DNA from: Physcia stellaris
Lineage: Eukaryota > Ascomycota > Lecanoromycetes > Caliciales > Physciaceae
Reading direction: 5' to 3'
DNA length: 64,000 nt
NCBI GenBank assembly: GCA_018902385.1
Contig: JABSSW010000056.1
Location: 222,386-286,385, forward strand
The first letter of the stretch is position 1; the number at the start of each line of letters is the position of its first letter. A model generated the notes under the pieces. The model was not told where the DNA came from and did no database searches. It saw only the letters and a program-made list of their open reading frames with translations. Of the stretch, positions 34,111 to 47,506 are shown piece by piece. The position numbers and the translations under genes are program-made.

Positions 34111-35442
34111 ATGTTGAAAAAAACGAAACAATAAATCAATCGAAATATTTTTATCAAACATTTTATCAATCATCGAAACAATTCATTTCATCGAATTTTT
34201 CGAAGTTCGCATGCGAAACATTTCAACATCAAATATAATCAATCAATCAAATTGCATGAATTACAAAAAACTCAATTCGTTCAAATTCGAAATTTTTGAA
34301 TCAACATACGTTCGCGAAATCGATGTCGCTTTGTTTGTTTGATTGTTTGTGATTTAATCATTTATTTATTTGTTTGCATAAAATGTTGTTTTGTTCAAGA
34401 AATCGTTGAAGAATTTCATTTACTTTTTATTACTTTACATCTGATTCGATCGTCATTTTCGAATTATTTCACGACTTTGCAAAATTCGCTTTCGAATTAA
34501 CAAAACTAATAAAATTTCATTTATTTACTCGATTATACTTTTCGTTGTCGTTGCATTCGCTATGAATTTCATGAATAATCAATCGTTTTGACATACATTC
34601 AAATCAGATTCACGTTAATTATTCAATTTGTCAATCATTTGAAAAATCGTCGTCGAAATTTCGATTTAAAGAAAAAGATATTTAGATTTTCAATTTCACT
34701 TTTTATTCAGATTTAGATTTTTCATTTTTCGTTTCGATTTCAGATATTTTGCATTAGTTCACATTGTTATCAAATCGCAAATATCTCGAATCATGAATCA
34801 AAAATGAAAAAAATCGACTTTGCAAAAAGATTGAAAATGTTGATCGTTTTTTTCGTTTTTTTTCATTTTGCAATCGTTTAATTTCGAATATTTTTCAATG
34901 ACGTGTCAATACATTTAATTGCAAATATCAATGTTCATGTCTTGTCGTGAAATTTCGAACAAAAATTCGAAAATGATATTTTTTTTTCTTTTTGTTTATT
35001 AACTATTTATTGCATGCATGTTCGAAAATTTGCAAAAAAAACACACGCGTCATCGTCTAAATGAACGCGTCATTTTCGCATTTTCATTGTTTTAATAATT
35101 TTTTTTTTATCGATTTACGATTGTTTCGATTCAAATCGATTTTCTAAATCGTTTCATTTATTTTGTCATTTCGTGAGTCTGTTCGACATATCAATCACTC
35201 ATTTGACATCGATATTAGTGTTTCAAGTCGTATGAATTCGCGAACTCGTTGACATCGAACTGAAAAACGAATTCGCGAAACGAAGAAAATCGAATTGAGA
35301 CAAAAATTCTACAAAACATGAAGTCAAAAAATATCAAAACAAAAAAGTCGCTGACATCTCGTTTTTGATCAAAAAGAACATTGTTTTTCAGAAATTTTCA
35401 AAGTAATCGTCGCAAAAGCTTCGAGTTTAAAAAGAAAAATAA
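34111..35442 (+). other. N 3' non-coding region
   Basis: No gene. Short repeats AAATCGCAAATATC occur near 34770 and 34920, resembling those near 32250. The run ends in an A/G-rich stretch (TTTAAAAAGAAAAATAA) before the 3' LTR. Confidence 0.5.
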
Positions 35443-35666
35443 TGTTACGATTTCAACGCAAACTTTCTGATAATAACTTTACAAATTTGAATTTTTGTCA
35501 AATTTGATTTAGAATTCAATTTTATACGAGATTTTTATAGACATTCGACATTTTGTATTGCTAGATTTTCTTCTTATAGCTAGTATTCTCGTTTGATATT
35601 TCTAATATTAATTTTGTTTCTAGTCATGTGATTTCTATATGATCTAATCGAAGTCAATTCGTAACA
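35443..35666 (+). repeat. N 3' LTR (224 bp)
   Basis: Starts TGTTACGATTTCAACG and ends AATTCGTAACA; same length as 30548-30771. Confidence 0.88.
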
Positions 35667-35679
35667 CACACGAACATTG

Positions 35680-36625
35680 ATTTATGCGTAATTATTAAAT
35701 TACGTGATTAAATTTTATATACACAAATCATTTTTTTACACAATAAAAAATTAATTTATCGTTTTTCAAATTATAAAATTTCAACAAAGTTTTTACGTCG
35801 AATTAAATTTTGATTGAATTACACATCGCAATGATTCGATTTTCGACGAATATTTATAATTCATATATAAAGATTTTTTTTGCGTTTTTTTTTTATCACA
35901 ATTTCAAATTTTACTCGAAATTTCGATTATCGTTTGACAAGACATTTTCAAAATCACAACGTGAATTGTAATATGAATTTTTGTAACATTGTTAATATTT
36001 TTTGATCAAAAAATTCGCAACGATAAATATAATATTTCAACAAACGATCGATGCGTTGTCGTTTTCAATTCAAATTTTGAATTTCGACGCAATGTACAAT
36101 CGAAATCGCGATGTTTACGATCAAATTGTTGTTCGTTGCGAAATGAAACAATTCGTTCAATCAAATTTCAAACAACAATGCAAAATTTTGATTATAATAA
36201 TCATTATTTTGTTTGAATATTCGAAATCGAAACAATCGAAATTGCAACGCGACAAAATCAAACGTTATGAATTGAAACAAACACGAACAATTTTCAAAAT
36301 TTTCGAAAAAACGAATTCGTTGAAAAACGAAAACAAAACGATTTTGAATTTTGATTTTGAATTGCAAAAAACGTAAATAAATGCAATATTTCAAATTGTT
36401 TTATAATTATGTTGTGAGAAAAAATTTGACGAAAAAAATGAATTGAAAATACACGAACGTTGATATAAAATAAAAATTGCAAATTGTAATAATAATAAAA
36501 AAAACAAATATAAAAATTGATCGTCGTTTTGATTTATGAAAATTTTGAATTCGAAAACTGTTTTGCTATAAAATGTATTCGCAATAATTGTTATACACAA
36601 TATAATTATCATTTTTTTTCAAATT
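35680..36625 (+). repeat. 0.97-kb repeat family, copy a, with small open frame
   Basis: It aligns with 54941-55930 and with the reverse complement of 38005-38975. The open frame 36002-36376 (124 codons) has FQQTIDALSFSIQILNF, CEMKQFVQSNFKQQCKIL and LFEYSKSKQSKLQRDKIKR, closely conserved in the copy at 55303-55686. I do not recognise the protein. The end carries ACACAATATAAT...TTCAAATTCGAATC. It abuts the inner end of the right arm. Confidence 0.65.
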
Positions 36626-39600
36626 CGAATCGTTTATAATTATATATATCGATTATAATTGTAACACGTCATTTATAACATTCAATTTAAATTAATCATT
36701 TATCAATTTAATCGATATTATTGTCGTTTCGACAAACAATTTTTTTTGTACGTATTATTATCAATTTGCTGTATATAATTTTGTTTATATTCGAATATCG
36801 TCGTTTGTCGCGTGTATTTTGTTCGACGTCGTAATTTCGTATTTACGAATAAATGCATATATTAAATTGTTCGTAAAAAATTCGTGTTTTATAAAAAATT
36901 TCAATATTTTGATACAATCGCGATAATACAACGAATAACGATTGACGAAAATATTTTCAATCATCGATTTTACGACAATTTTTTTTTTATATTCATTTAT
37001 CGTTATGAATATTTTTGTTTAATGTGTTCAACATATTTCATCAATTGATATCATTTTTTATATGTGCGTGTTTTTATATAAATTTCAATTTTTCGTCGAT
37101 ATAAAATTGATTTATCGTTTTTTTAATACATTTGTTATCGTTAAATTATTTAACAAACGTATATGCGCACGATAATTCGAAAAAATGATATAATTTTTTT
37201 TTATTGTTGAATTTTTGTCGTTTGAATTGTAATCAATTTTTAACGATTTTTCAATTTTGATATCGATTACGTTTTTATAAATTATGATTTTGATAATCGA
37301 ATTTTCGACAAATTTTTTGATTTTTTTTTGATAAAATTGTTGAAATTTGTATCGTTGATGATTGATTCGTTATGATTTTTTTGTTTGTTTGTTCATTTTG
37401 ATAATTTTTTTTACAAAAACGTGATTTTGCAAATGTATATTTTTTTATCGATTTTCGATTCAAATTGATAATGTTTTTTTACGCGAATAAATTGAAAAAA
37501 AAAACGCGATTGTTTTTATCGATATAAAAAAAATTTCGACAATATTATATTTTTTTGTTGATTTTAAAATACGATAATTTGAATTCGAAAATTTATAATG
37601 TTTTTGATTATAAAAATTTCAATGAAAATCAAAACGAAAAAAATGAAAAATTTGAAAAACGAAATTTTGAAATTGAAATCAATTATTCGATAATGAACAA
37701 TAATTGAATAACGATAATTGAAAATTCAAATTTCGATGCAACGATTTATATTTTGTTTCAAATTGATAAAAATAATTTCAAATTCGTTTTCAAATTTCAT
37801 TTTGTTAAACAAAAATTTTGAAATATTCACGTATCAAAAAAATTTATCGATTGTTGTTTGATATAATTTTATGCAAATGCGTATATAATCAAAAATAAAT
37901 CGTAATTTTAACGTAATTGAATTTAATATGATTAAATTTTGCATAAATTTAATTAATAAACAAATCGTTTCATATTTTTTATTTCATTTTTATATTATTT
38001 GTTTGACTCGAATCTGAAAAGAAATGACAATCATATTGTGTATAACAATTATTGAAAATACATTTCATAACAAGACAATTTTCGAGTTCAACGACGATCA
38101 ATTTTTATATTTGTTATTTTTTCTTTTTTATTACAATTTGCAATTTTTATTCTATATCAACGTTTCAATTCATCAAATTCGTATTTCGATAACGTCAATT
38201 TCAAATGTATTTTCAATTCATTTTTTTCGTCAAATTCAATTAAAATTTTTCTCTTTTTCGCAACATAATTACAAAACAATTCGAAACGTTGTTTTTATTT
38301 GCGTCGCGCGCAATTTCAAAACATAATTTAAAAATTTTTTGTTTTTATTTTTCATCGAGTTCGCTTTTTCGAAAATTTTGAAAATTGCTCGTGTTTTTTC
38401 AAATGACGTTTGATTTGATTTCGTTGCAATTTTGATTGTTCAATTTCAACAAAAAATTATTATAATCAATAAATTGTTGTTTAAAATTTAATTGAACGAA
38501 TTGTTTATTTCGCAATGAAAAATTTGTTTGTAAATTTCGTGATTTGAACAATTCGTTTTAAAATTCAACGTTTGAATTGAAAACGACAACGTATCGATCG
38601 TTTGTTGAAACGTCATGTTCATCGTTGCGAATCAATTTTTGATCAAAAAATGTTAACGATGTTACAAAAATTCATATTACAATTCACGTTGTGATTTTGA
38701 AAATGTTTTGTCAAACGATAATCGAAATTTCGAATAAAATTTGAAATTGTAATAAAAAAAAAAAAACGCAAAAAAAATCGTTATATATGAATCATGAATA
38801 TTCGTCGAAAATCGAATCATTGCGATGTGTGATTCAATCAAAATTTAATTCGACGTAAAAATTTTGTTGAAACTTTGTGATTTGAAAAACGATGAATTAA
38901 TTTTTTATTGTAAAAAATTTTATATATAAAAACAAATTTCGTTTTATTATTTTTACGTTTTGATTTTTACATAATATTATTTGTTTGTTGTCGTCGTTGC
39001 GAACAAATTTATATCGTTATTGTTAAATTGCAAACGTCAATTATTCGTTGTAATCGACAATTTCGATAATTCACGAATTATTGTCAAAAATTCATTCGTT
39101 TTGTTTTTTTTCGTTGAATTTTTGAATTTTTTACAAATTCAATCGAATAAAAAAAATTTGCAAATTTGTTTTTTCGTTTAAAAAAAAAACGTCATTTTGT
39201 CATTTTCGAAATTGTCACGTTGTCGAAATTTTGTTAAGAATTCGTGAATTCGCAATTAATATTGTTTTTTTATTAAAAAATCGAATTGTGTCAAAAATCG
39301 CGATTGTTTTATCAATGAAAAATTTTTGCATCAAATAAACGTTGATGCAAAAATTGTTTAATCAATAAAAAATAAAAAATTAAATTTTGATGTTGAAAAA
39401 AATCAACATAAAAATTGAAAACTTCATTAAAAATTTGAATTGTGTTAAAAATCGCGATTGTTTTATCAACGAAAAATTTCTATATCAAATAAACGTTAAT
39501 GTAAAAATTGTTTTAATCAATAAAAAATCAAAACGTTTGAATAATGAAAAAATTTAAATTTTGATGTTGAAATTTTTTTTTCGCGCGCGTTTTTCGAATC

Positions 39601-41220
39601 GAATCGAAAAATACAAAATTTAATCAAATTTGTTGTTATTTTGTCGATTTGAATTGCGCGAAAATAAACAAATATTTAAAAACAAAAAATATAAAAAATG
39701 TAAAATGATTCGCGTGCGTAAAAATGTTCGAAATTCACGTTTTCATTGATGTATATATTTATTGTTGAATATTCGATTTTAAAAATCGTTGTTTATCGAA
39801 AACGAAAAAAATAATTATTATTGTCAATATTGTTTTTTGAAAATGAAATGAAACGATGCAACAAATGAATAAAATTTTTAAAACACGACGTTTTTCACGA
39901 TAAAAAATCGATTGATGAATAAATACAAAAAAAAAAATTAATCGTCGATGTCGATGTTCGAAAATAAAATAAAACAATGCAACAAATGAATGAAAACAAT
40001 TAAAAACAATATTTATTACATTATAAAAACGATTGACGTAATAAAAAAAAACAATACGACGAAAAAAAAATATCGCGAATTCGCGAAAATTTTCAAAAAA
40101 TACGTTTTTATTCATATCGAATCAAATTCAAAATAAATATTAATAATTTTGATCGTTTTATTTAATCGTTTTATTTAACGATCGACGAATAAATATCGCG
40201 AATTTTGATCGTTCAATACAATCATTTTGTCGAAATGTCGCAAATAAATATTGATAACATTGTTTCGTTGCGCAAAAAAAAAATTTGTCGAAATTTACAA
40301 ACGATATCGATATTATCGTTCGAATCACGAAAAAAAAATTACATTTTAATTGAAATTATGAATTTTGCGCAATGATTTCGTCACGTTTAAAACGTCAAAA
40401 AAAATTGTTTCTTAATACACATCAATTAAAAAAAATTTTATTGCAAAAAAAATTATCGCGTTGATACACAAATTCGATTTTAAAAATCGTTATATTTTGA
40501 AAATATAATTACGTCGATTGAATTTTTCAAAATACGATCAAAATTCAACAAATAAATATGTAATTTACAAAAAAAAATTGCGTTTAAATTGAATTGTTTG
40601 AAAACAAAATGAAATATTTCAATTCGTAATTTTTGAAAATTTGTTTTTATTTAAAATCAAAACAAACATTTTTTTCAATAACGTATGTATAAAATATCAA
40701 ATGAAATAAAAACAAAAAACATTAACAATTATGTGTCAAAAAATGAAAAACAACGATCGTGAAAATTCATTTAATTTCAATTAATAATCAATATATAAAT
40801 TCAATTTTTTTTAATGATTGCATTGTTTGTTTCGTTTTTTCGAATTTGATTTTTTGAATTGTGAATGCAATTTTCATTTTAATTGATATTTTACAAATTA
40901 ATTTTCAAAAATTGTTCAAATTTACAAAATTTTGATTTTTTCATTTTATATTTCACAAATCAATTTTCAAAAATTGTTTAAATTTGTAAAAAAAAATTGT
41001 TTAAATTTGCAAAAATTTAATTTTCATTTAATATTTGATAATTCAATTTCGAAAAATTGCGTAAATTTACAAAATTTTGATTTGTTTATATTTTATTAAT
41101 GAATTTCAAATACATTTTATAACGACGATAATATTCGTAAAAACATTCGTAAAATCGACATTCGTATAAACAATGAAACGACGTATTAATATTTTTTTGA
41201 AATAAATAAATTAACGTTTA
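36626..41220. repeat. Right arm of large inverted duplication
   Basis: Inverted counterpart of the left arm (1-836, 22432-24139, 27430-27910, 28791-29525). Removing the 0.97-kb copy at 38005-38975 gives about 3.6 kb. It preserves empty sites for G1 (one GTGAC, about 40380) and Z (one AATTT, about 37790). No credible genes; open frames such as 38981-39181 and 39759-40115 have no counterpart kept open in the other arm. Confidence 0.8.
38005..38975 (-). repeat. 0.97-kb repeat family, copy b, inserted in right arm
   Basis: Flanked by the direct repeat ATTATTTGTTT (37994-38004 and 38976-38986). The left arm at about 23890 has a single, slightly altered version, so this is an insertion. The element reads on the minus strand. 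Its small open frame is disrupted (the plus-strand frame 38024-38326 is antisense). Confidence 0.7.
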
Positions 41221-42881
41221 ATGATTCAATCAAATATTTTCAATAATATCGACGAATTGAAAGTTTTTTTGAAACACAAAACACACGACATATATTTTGA
41301 AAATTTGATACGAAATGTTCGAAATTTTGTTATAATTTTGTTTTATGAAATAAAATGTTTTATAATCGATTTTTATGAATTGATTGAAAAATTATCAATA
41401 AATCGTTCGAAATTGAAAAACGATCGTTGAACAAATATGAAAAAAAAAAAAAAAATTCGTTTTGAAAAAATTCGAAAATATCGAACAAAAAAAAATTAAA
41501 ACAATTTTGAAATTTTGTTTACGTGAAATAAATGATGCATTCGTACGTATTTGTAAAAATTTTAAACGTTTTCAACAATTTCGCAAAAACGTATTCGAAT
41601 GTCGATCGAATACGTTCGATAATAAAAAATGCAATAATAAATCGAATGAATATTTTTAAAAATTTCAAAAAAACGAAAAAATTCAAATATTTCAATTCAA
41701 AATTTAATACAATTTTTAAATAAAAAATACGACAATGCAACATTTTTTACGACGAATTTTTTGTTACAATTGAATTTGATACGAACAAATCGCGAATTAA
41801 AATATAAATTTAACGATTTTTTCATTACAAATCGTGCAAAAACATTGTTCAATATTTTTAACGATTTTTTCGAAATTTTTTTACGTTTTATCGAACGTTT
41901 CGTTTCGATCGTTTGACGAATTAACAATTTCAATATTTTTTTTTCGTTCATAAATTATATTCATTAATGTTTTATTATACGTTGAATTTCGATCGATTAA
42001 CGAATCGACAATTTCAATATTTTTTTTTTCGTTTACAATTTGTATTTATCAACGTTTTTTCGAATATTTCGATTTTATCGATCGAAAATTAAACAATTTC
42101 GACATCTTTTTATTATACACGAATTTCATTTTTTTCAATTTTCGTGTTTTTCGCGATTTTTCGTGTTTTCGTGTTTTTCACGATTTTTCGTGTTTTCGTG
42201 TTTTTCGCGATTTTTCGTGTTTTCGTGTTTTTCGCGATTTTTAATGTTTTCGTACAAACATTAACAACGAAAAATCTAATGAACATCGAAAAAAAAATTC
42301 AATAAATATCGAAAAGATAAAATTTCAAACGAAATTTAAAAAATTTAAACGAAATTTCACGTATAAAACGTTTCACAAATTCAACAAAATTAACATGAAA
42401 AAATCAAAACAATTATCAAAATTTTTAATATCGTTCATATTGATTGTAATATTCAAAATTTCAATTATAAATTCGTCGTTATATGATTTCAAATTTTCGA
42501 TTATGATTTCAATGAAATTTGATATAAATTTCGAAATTATTAAAAAATACGCGAAAACGAATTGAATAAAAAACATGAAAAAATTTTTTGTGAACATAAA
42601 TAACGCATACAATTGATTCATGAACATTTTCGACGTTTGAAACATGTTTTTAAATAAATTAAAAACATATCAATATTATACATTTATCATCAAAAGACAA
42701 TTCGAACGCGAATGATTTGAAAATTTTATATATTCGACATTACAACAAATTGTACGCACGAATTTTTTGTTATACAAAACGATAATATATTTACGATTGA
42801 ATTATAATTATCGTTTAATGTCGTATTCAATAAATATATGTTTCGCGTTGTTCGATAATGCAATTGAATTTCGAAATTTAA
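41221..42881. other. AT-rich stretch, no recognised gene; 27-bp minisatellite
   Basis: Open frames 41221-41430 and 41462-41659 show no family motif. Four 27-bp units occur at 42143-42250. CC and GG are almost absent. It ends at the target duplication of G5 (TTTAA, 42877-42881). Confidence 0.5.
42143..42250. repeat. 27-bp minisatellite, four copies
   Basis: The unit begins CGTGTTTTTCGCGATTTTTC. Four consecutive 27-bp units; unit 2 has CACG for CGCG and unit 4 has AATG for CGTG. The length is a multiple of three, giving a nine-residue repeat in one frame, but no gene is supported. Confidence 0.85.
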
Positions 42882-43034
42882 TGTTATAACATTGACATAT
42901 TGACATAATTAACTAGATGATTAGAAAATGATTGTTCGAAAATCATAATGTTTTGACACATGTATTTAATCAACAATTTTTTTGATAATTACACAATTCA
43001 TTTTTTTTACATTACAAACATTTGTATCATAACA
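42882..43034 (+). repeat. G5 5' LTR (153 bp)
   Basis: Starts TGTTATAACATTG and ends ATCATAACA. Compared with the 3' LTR it shows about eight CpC/CpT-context, five CpA-context and one CpG-context transition, so CpA changes are a larger share here than in Z or G2. Confidence 0.9.
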
Positions 43035-43860
43035 TATAATAATATCATCAAATTTTGTTTTGCATTATTGATTGTTGACAAATCGATTAAATGTTTTTTT
43101 AATATTTGTTTGTTAAAATATCAATATCAAAATCAACATCAAACGATTCGACATATTCGATCAATCAATCATCAATTCGCTCGCTCGTTCGCTCGTTTTG
43201 TTGCATTTTTTTTGTATTTAATTTCGTATTGCAATTTGATTTGCACGATGTTCGTATACAAATGATTTACGAATTATTTACATTGATTAATCAATATCGT
43301 CGTCGTCGTCAACAATATTAACAATTTGTTTTATTTAATCATTTAACATCGAATTCTGCTCAAAAAGTGAATGATTATTCATCAATTAAGTGTTTTTCTA
43401 TTTTGTGAAACGAATACGTCAACAATTTCGTCATTTTGTGTGCGTATTTTTCGATCATTGAACGAAAAATTTCGTATTCGCATTTGCACGCATTTGTCAC
43501 AAATGATGATAAAATAAATTGATCAAAGCATTTTTTTTATTTATTTTTTTCTGTTTTCATTTTATTCGCAATTTTATCATTCGTTATTCTTTGTATTATA
43601 TTCGTTTGTTTCAATTCGTGACTATAATACACTCGTTTGTTTCAATTCATTGATTATTATACGTTACAATTTGTACGTTGATTATCGTACGCATCGTTGA
43701 TTTGCATTTCGTTCGTTTTTGTATCAATTTTTCAAATTGACATTTTCTTTAGTAGAATCGAATATAGTCAATAGAACGTTCAAATTGTACGATTTCAAGA
43801 TTTTTGCAAACGTATCGTGATCATTCGAAATATTCGAAACAGAAATTACTGTTTTAAACA

Positions 43861-45109
43861 TTGTATTCAATTCAACTAAATCAATTGATTTACGATTTCA
43901 ATTTCTTCGATCTAGATTCGATTTCAAGAAATTTATTGATTGATTTTCGAATTGAGAACAATCTCGTGTGTTCGTTAAAATCGTTCGAAATTTTTGCAAC
44001 GTCATTGCAATTTATCGTAACTCGAAATATTTCAAACAACTGATTAAAATTTCACGACAACATTTTTCGATTAACAACTCTGTAACATTTTCGCTCAATA
44101 ATACGTTATTCAAGTCGAAATTGTCTGAATTATCGAATTCGTTTGTTAGAATTTCACGAATATCACGTCGAAACAAATTCATAATTAACATTGAAAACGT
44201 TTTTATTCGTTTAGATTTACGTTCGATTTCGTCACGAGCATCAAACTATTCGTTTGTGACTAATTCATTTTTTCGACGTGCTACAAACGTTACGTTTGTT
44301 CACGAAATTATTTATCACGAGTTCATTGAATCACAGCAACAATCAACACGCAATATAACAAATTTCATTGTAAAATAGCAACGAATCATTGCGATCATTG
44401 TACGAGAAACTATTCAAACGATATTTCGTGAACGTGATGACGATAATGATAACGTTAAATCATTTGATTCGTTTGATTTTTTCGAATCATTCGATCAAAA
44501 TGACAATATTGACAGCAACATTAAATGAAATTCGATTAATTTTGATTTTTTCGACTCATATTACGATGACAAATCACTGACTAGTGAAGCTAATTCTATC
44601 GTTAACATTGACAAAAATACATATTTTCGCGATGTAAATCTGTTTATCGTACGAGCGAAAAAAAAATGATTTTTACGCGAAATGAACAACTAATTAGAAA
44701 CAATTTATGACTTAATTTGAGAAATATTGCGTTGAAATGATGAACAAATGAATTGTTTGACGTCGAACGTCGAATAATTAAAATGATTATAATTGAACAA
44801 AAGAAATTGTTTAAATGAATTAGTTTGTTGCATGATAAATTCAAACAATTTATTAACGTTGCTATGAATAGTTTGATGCAACAACGTTACATTTTGAAAA
44901 ATGTCGTTGTACAGCGTGAATTTCGTGAATACGTACAAAAAATCATTCGACTAATTAAAAATGTTGATATGATCAACGTATTAAATCAATTGAATTTCAT
45001 TTACAATGATATCGATGTCGATGTACGAATTGACACGTTACGTCGTTCAAAAGATAGTATTACTATCAATGAAATGTTTAGCGATATGGACGAATTCAAA
45101 CACGATTGA
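43861..45109 (+). pseudogene. G5 gag
   Basis: Open pieces 43861-44043, 43968-44378 and 44825-45109. A capsid-start segment at about 44540-44660 reads YYDDKSLTSEAN and NTYFRDVNLFIVRAK, equivalent to the G1 capsid start. The last piece reads FREYVQKIIRLIKNVDMIN, LNFIYNDIDVDVRI and EFKHD before a TGA that likely was Trp. The leader 43035-43860 has no gene. Confidence 0.7.
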
Positions 45110-45589
45110 TGAATTAAAATTGTTAAATTACGCAGCAATATCAATACTCAAAATAGTCGCAATCAATTATTTAAACAAAATGTTCGTTTTCAACAATTCG
45201 ATTAATATAACAATAACAATCGTCAATCGCAATCTCAGCGACAATCGTTTCAATTTCAACGTCAATTTTTTCAGTTTTTTCAATTTCGTTATACGAATAA
45301 TGTTTATCAAAATCAATTTTTTCAACAACAGTCTCGTCAAAATTATCAACAAACAAAATATCAAATTTACAAATCAATTGACTATCAAATCGATTATTCA
45401 AACAATTAAGAAAATCAATATTCAAACATTCGCACGTTGTTTATTTCATCGAATCGATTACAAATTACAATCGACTCAACAAACGTCAACGCGTCAAATT
45501 CGAATTAGCAGCAATTTATGTCATTACGACAATTTTTTAAATCATTGAACAACAATCAGCGAAATGATTATGATGATTATGAATATTAA

Positions 45590-45970
45590 TTTCGTTTTCA
45601 AATCGCGTATCAAGTTAACGTGATTGATGAAATAGACGAAAATAATTACATCATTGATGATATCAACGATGTTCATTGATTATCGAAATATCATGATATC
45701 GATGATAACAACGTATTCGTTTACGATGATCAATTTGATTTGCTCGATGATTACAATCAGAACGTTGCGATTGCACAAAATGTCAATTTTTTTTCATTTG
45801 CTACAGAAGTCAACATTGATGCACACAATTGTACTCACTGTAACAGTATTTTTACGTTTAGAAATCAATTTTTCAAACATTTACGCAATGCGTGTTGATT
45901 TTTTGATACGTTTGAGCACGTTAATCACGATAATTTCATTGTATCGAACGTTGATCACGTTGTATCGATA
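45590..45970 (+). pseudogene. G5 Gag C-terminus with C2HC zinc finger
   Basis: The finger CTHCNSIFTFRNQFFKHLRNAC (45830-45895) is C-x2-C-x12-H-x4-C, the type seen in G1. It lies between capsid and protease, followed by a TGA and a short Asp/His-rich tail (FEHVNHDN). Upstream acidic, Asp/Tyr/Asn-rich codons resemble the G1 linker. Confidence 0.72.
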
Positions 45971-46119
45971 ATAAAATTATCTTTTCGCAAAAAGATTTAC
46001 GAGTTTTCACACGTTTCTTTTTCAATCAATCGTCGCGTTATTCAATTTATTGTACGTTTTGATGAAATTAATTTTGATTACGTTTTTCGTGAATATCAAT
46101 ACGATCAAATTACTGTTAA

Positions 46120-46843
46120 ATTAGATAGTAGCATCGAAAATATCAAAATAGACATCGATATTGATTGTTTTGTTATTATGATTGATCGCAAATTTTTCAT
46201 TCAATTGTTATTTGATGTATCTGTTCAAAAATTAGTTTTATCTATATTTGTGCGAGAAATGAGTGACAAAATTGTCAAGTCAAACGAGTTCATGTTTGTT
46301 AACATGACGTTTGATGAAATGCTCAAATCAAAACGCGAAATTATTGACGTTATTGAAATTGAAATGCATTTTATTGACGATTTTGCAATCAACATGTTGT
46401 TTGTTAATGACGTTATTTATTCACAAAACATCAAGATAGATTTCGAGAAACGTCGTTTTATTATAATTAAATGTGAAAATTTTCGTGTATCAATCGAAAT
46501 GTTTAGTCGAACTACTTTGCACGTTAAACGTATCATTCGTTTTCGTCAAACATACATTTTACAATTCGATGATTTTGCGAAGATATTCGTTACGTATCAC
46601 GACTCTTTTTCTGACGATAAAGATTTTTTGTTCGAATTTCATTGTCAGTACGATTCAAAATACGATGACGACGTGTATGTTCACGTTGTAAACAGCAATT
46701 TGTTCAAAATGCTCGTTCGCAACGTCACATTTCAATTTATAACGTTGACAAAACGTGCACGATTAAACATGATTATCGAATACAATCAAATTGAATGTTA
46801 TTTAATCATGTCAAAAGAATCGTACAAAGCAATCAATGACTAA
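46120..46843 (+). pseudogene. G5 aspartic protease
   Basis: The active-site region (about 46150-46190) reads IDIDCFVIMIDRKFF, aligning with L-D-T-G-C-x-V-T-M-I-D-R. The catalytic Asp survives because its G follows C (CG context), while Gly became Asp. The open piece 46178-46843 continues with IEIEMHFIDDFAINMLFVND, the NMLIGND region, and a long C-terminal domain with the family's RHTYxLQxDD-like segment (RFRQTYILQFDDF). Confidence 0.82.
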
Positions 46844-46870
46844 ATGAACGATCGTTTATAAAAGAAACAA

Positions 46871-47161
46871 TTGATTATCAATTTCGTTATTTTTGTTGCA
46901 ACGTACGTTACATTAAATATCGTTTCGCACGTTTCGCACGAATCGATTACATCGTCGAACGAATTTGACGCATCGTTTTCATCGAGCACGCAATTCGTTG
47001 TATTTACTGTGTCACAAATCGATTCTAATTTGAAACATGTGCTATTTAATGACGTTACGATGTACGAAACTGAAATGTTCGAATTAATTAATTTAATGAA
47101 CAATTATCAGAACATATTTCGCGATTCTGACTTTACTGTAAACATTTTTGAAAACGAATGA
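46871..47161 (+). pseudogene. G5 protease-RT linker
   Basis: Ser/Thr-rich open piece followed by LINLMNNYQNIFRDSDFTVNI, the conserved pre-RT segment of Gypsy pol. It ends in TGA at a probable Trp position. The RT fingers between 47162 and 47500 are present but in broken frames. Confidence 0.65.
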
Positions 47162-47506
47162 ATATTTATTAATTTCAAATTTGAAATTGTGTTTAAATTC
47201 AACAAGATATATTTTTTAGAAGTCAAAAATCGCAATTTTATTGACGCTATTTTCGACAAATTACATCAATAAAACAAATTGTATTGAACGATTCAATCTA
47301 TTTCGTTCAGTTATTCAGTTTTCGTTGTTTGACGTGACATTTTCACAAATCAAAAAAAACGTGTAGTGATAAACATAAAAAATTTAAACGACATCATTGA
47401 AAACGACAGTTATTCGTTCTCATTGCAATTTGATATTATAGTTGAAATTGTCGATTCGTTTTACATTTTTACTATTGATGTTGTTGATTGATTTCATCAA
47501 TTCAAC

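Larger units (their letters stand above)
30548..35666 (+). mobile_element. N: gag-only LTR element
   Basis: This 5119-bp element has 224-bp LTRs (30548-30771, 35443-35666) and target duplication CACAT (30543-30547) / CACAC (35667-35671), a C-to-T before T. The only recognisable coding sequence is Gag (32965-34110). There is no protease, RT or integrase, and the remaining internal DNA is non-coding, so it resembles a large non-autonomous derivative. Internal sequence near 32650-32840 is shared with the G2 3' region. Confidence 0.87.

Noticed and set aside
42143-42250. CRISPR array from regular repeats
   Set aside because: Units are contiguous 27-bp repeats without spacers; a minisatellite.
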